From Gammaproteobacteria bacterium (lineage in GTDB: Bacteria > Pseudomonadota > Gammaproteobacteria > Magnimaribacterales > D2472), in contig PAJW01000018.1 of NCBI GenBank assembly GCA_002710265.1, positions 11,872 through 18,400 on the forward strand: a stretch of DNA of 6,529 nt, in the 5' to 3' direction. The position numbers and the translations under genes were made by a program. A model generated the notes under the pieces. It was not told where the DNA came from. It worked only from the letters and a program-made list of their open reading frames with translations, and ran no database searches. This document shows positions 5,335-6,529 of this stretch, piece by piece (position 1 is the stretch's first letter; each line of letters begins with the position of its first letter).

Positions 5335-6529
5335 ATGAATATGTTCAAAAATCTCACTAAAATATTCAAATCTATAAATTCCAAAAACTTAGAAAAAGCA
5401 GGTCCAAATAATCTAAATATTTCTCCAAGCCTTATTGATTTTGTAGAAAATGAATTATTACCAGGTTTAAATATATCAAGTGAATATTTTTGGAAAACTT
5501 TTGAAAATATTCTAGAAAGTTTTACTCAAAGGAATATAGAGTTACTTGAAGAAAGAAAAAATATTCAAAAAAAATTAGATAATTGGTACATAGAGAATAA
5601 GGGCTCCTCCTTTGATTTAGATGCATATAAATCTTTTCTTGAAAAGATTGGTTATTTAAGCCCAAGAACAAATGATTTTTCTATTAAGACCTGGAATGTT
5701 GATCCAGAAATTAGAAAGATTGCTGGTCCCCAATTGGTTGTACCAGTTATGAATGCAAGATTTGCACTAAATGCAACAAATGCGCGATGGGGAAGTTTGT
5801 ATGATGCTCTTTATGGAACTGATGTTATTAGCGAGTCAAATGGAGCAAAAAGAGAAGGCGGTTATAACCCAATAAGAGGAGACAAAGTCATTGCTTTTGC
5901 AAAGGAATTTTTAGACAACACAATCCCACTCCAGGTAGGTAGCTTTAAAGAAGTAATAAATTTTGAATTCATTGATAACGAGTTATTTTTTGTCCTTGAT
6001 AGTGGAAAAAAAGTTAACTTAAAGGATAAAGAAAAATATATAGGTTATATGGATAAGGGAGAGGGGGCATATGGACTATTATTTAAGAATAATAATTTAC
6101 ATTTTGAGATTCAAGTTGATAAAAAACATCCAATTGGAGCAGAAGATTCAGCAGGTATTAAAGATATTCTCATGGAATCAGCAATTACAACAATTCAAGA
6201 TTGTGAAGATTCAGTAGCTGCAGTAGACGACGAAGATAAAATAATTGTCTATCGTAATTGGCTCGGTTTGATGAAAGGTGATCTTGAGCGAACATTTGAT
6301 AAAAATGGAAAGCGGCTTACTAGAAAGCTAAATCCAGATAGAAAATATCTGCTAAAAAATGGAAGAATGATTCTGCTTCCTGGCAGAAGTATGTTGCTTG
6401 TAAGAAATGTCGGACACTTAATGACGAATTCTGCCGTTAAAGATAAAAATGGCTATGAGGTTTTTGAAGGCATTATGGATGCGGTATTCACAATCTGTAT
6501 TAGCATTCATGACTTGATTGGTAACGGTA
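5335..6529 (+). CDS. glcB: Malate synthase G, 3'-truncated by window edge
   Basis: Malate synthase G condenses glyoxylate and acetyl-CoA to malate and CoA in the cytoplasm, as the second step of the glyoxylate shunt and in glycolate/glyoxylate use. About 398 codons are visible of a family length near 720; the frame is still open at the window end. Diagnostic segments appear in family order: AGPQLVVPVMNARFALNATNARWGSLYDALYG near residues 130-162, then the inserted beta-rich domain specific to isoform G. DCEDSVAAVDDEDK follows near 290-302, then YRNWLGLMKGDL. GRSMLLVRNVGHLMTN (350-365) holds R357, matching the catalytic arginine known as R338 in the E. coli enzyme. The C-terminal catalytic aspartate lies beyond the window. 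The sequence begins MNM: ATG 5335 fits the predicted +1, but ATG 5341 is also possible. The N-terminus extends by roughly 17 residues compared with E. coli. No aceA or glycolate oxidase gene is adjacent on the visible side. Confidence 0.97.
   Translation, partial: MNMFKNLTKIFKSINSKNLEKAGPNNLNISPSLIDFVENELLPGLNISSEYFWKTFENILESFTQRNIELLEERKNIQKKLDNWYIENKGSSFDLDAYKSFLEKIGYLSPRTNDFSIKTWNVDPEIRKIAGPQLVVPVMNARFALNATNARWGSLYDALYGTDVISESNGAKREGGYNPIRGDKVIAFAKEFLDNTIPLQVGSFKEVINFEFIDNELFFVLDSGKKVNLKDKEKYIGYMDKGEGAYGLLFKNNNLHFEIQVDKKHPIGAEDSAGIKDILMESAITTIQDCEDSVAAVDDEDKIIVYRNWLGLMKGDLERTFDKNGKRLTRKLNPDRKYLLKNGRMILLPGRSMLLVRNVGHLMTNSAVKDKNGYEVFEGIMDAVFTICISIHDLIGNG

Overview
The window is AT-rich DNA, densely packed with genes, and every gene I can support lies on the + strand. 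Low GC, short intergenic gaps, a Sec/lipoprotein export style, a bacterial tRNA-Gly with encoded CCA and a class-G malate synthase together suggest a streamlined marine gammaproteobacterium, perhaps SAR86-like. The lineage is an inference from style and family content. No phylogenetic marker settles it.

Layout. Bases 1-1647 hold the 3' part of a large secreted metalloprotease gene: an adhesin-type beta-sandwich repeat, an M64-like zinc peptidase domain, an Ig-like domain and an aromatic-rich tail. Its stop codon overlaps the start of a small exported protein of unknown function (1641-2114), so the two form a translationally coupled pair. A clear sigma70-type promoter (2136-2164) then drives a tRNA-Gly(GCC) gene (2176-2251). 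Next is a lipoprotein esterase of the PHB depolymerase/LpqC type (2297-3265). A 79-bp gap with a dyad, an extended -10 and a strong Shine-Dalgarno precedes a secreted protein made of two related halves (3345-4085), which is closed by a textbook terminator (4100-4130). A class A FAD monooxygenase follows (4157-5266). Last is the 5' part of malate synthase G (5335 to the window end), which continues past the edge.

How the genes work together. The first four proteins are all predicted to be exported: protease, its small partner, surface esterase and two-domain secreted protein. This fits a cell that breaks down polymers outside the cytoplasm. The monooxygenase and malate synthase are cytoplasmic carbon metabolism enzymes; malate synthase G condenses glyoxylate with acetyl-CoA. 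Apart from the protease pair, these look like separate transcription units rather than one pathway. I see no CRISPR array, insertion sequence, phage gene or defence system. No gene-free stretch exceeds 300 bases; the longest gap is about 180 bases and contains the tRNA.

The most unusual features are: (i) putative -10 boxes placed so that transcription would begin on or next to the start codon of the malate synthase, monooxygenase and perhaps esterase genes, implying leaderless mRNAs, while the gene at 3345 has a strong Shine-Dalgarno; (ii) a tRNA-Gly with A at the discriminator position instead of the usual bacterial U; (iii) the protease and small exported protein pair; (iv) an internally duplicated secreted protein of unknown function.
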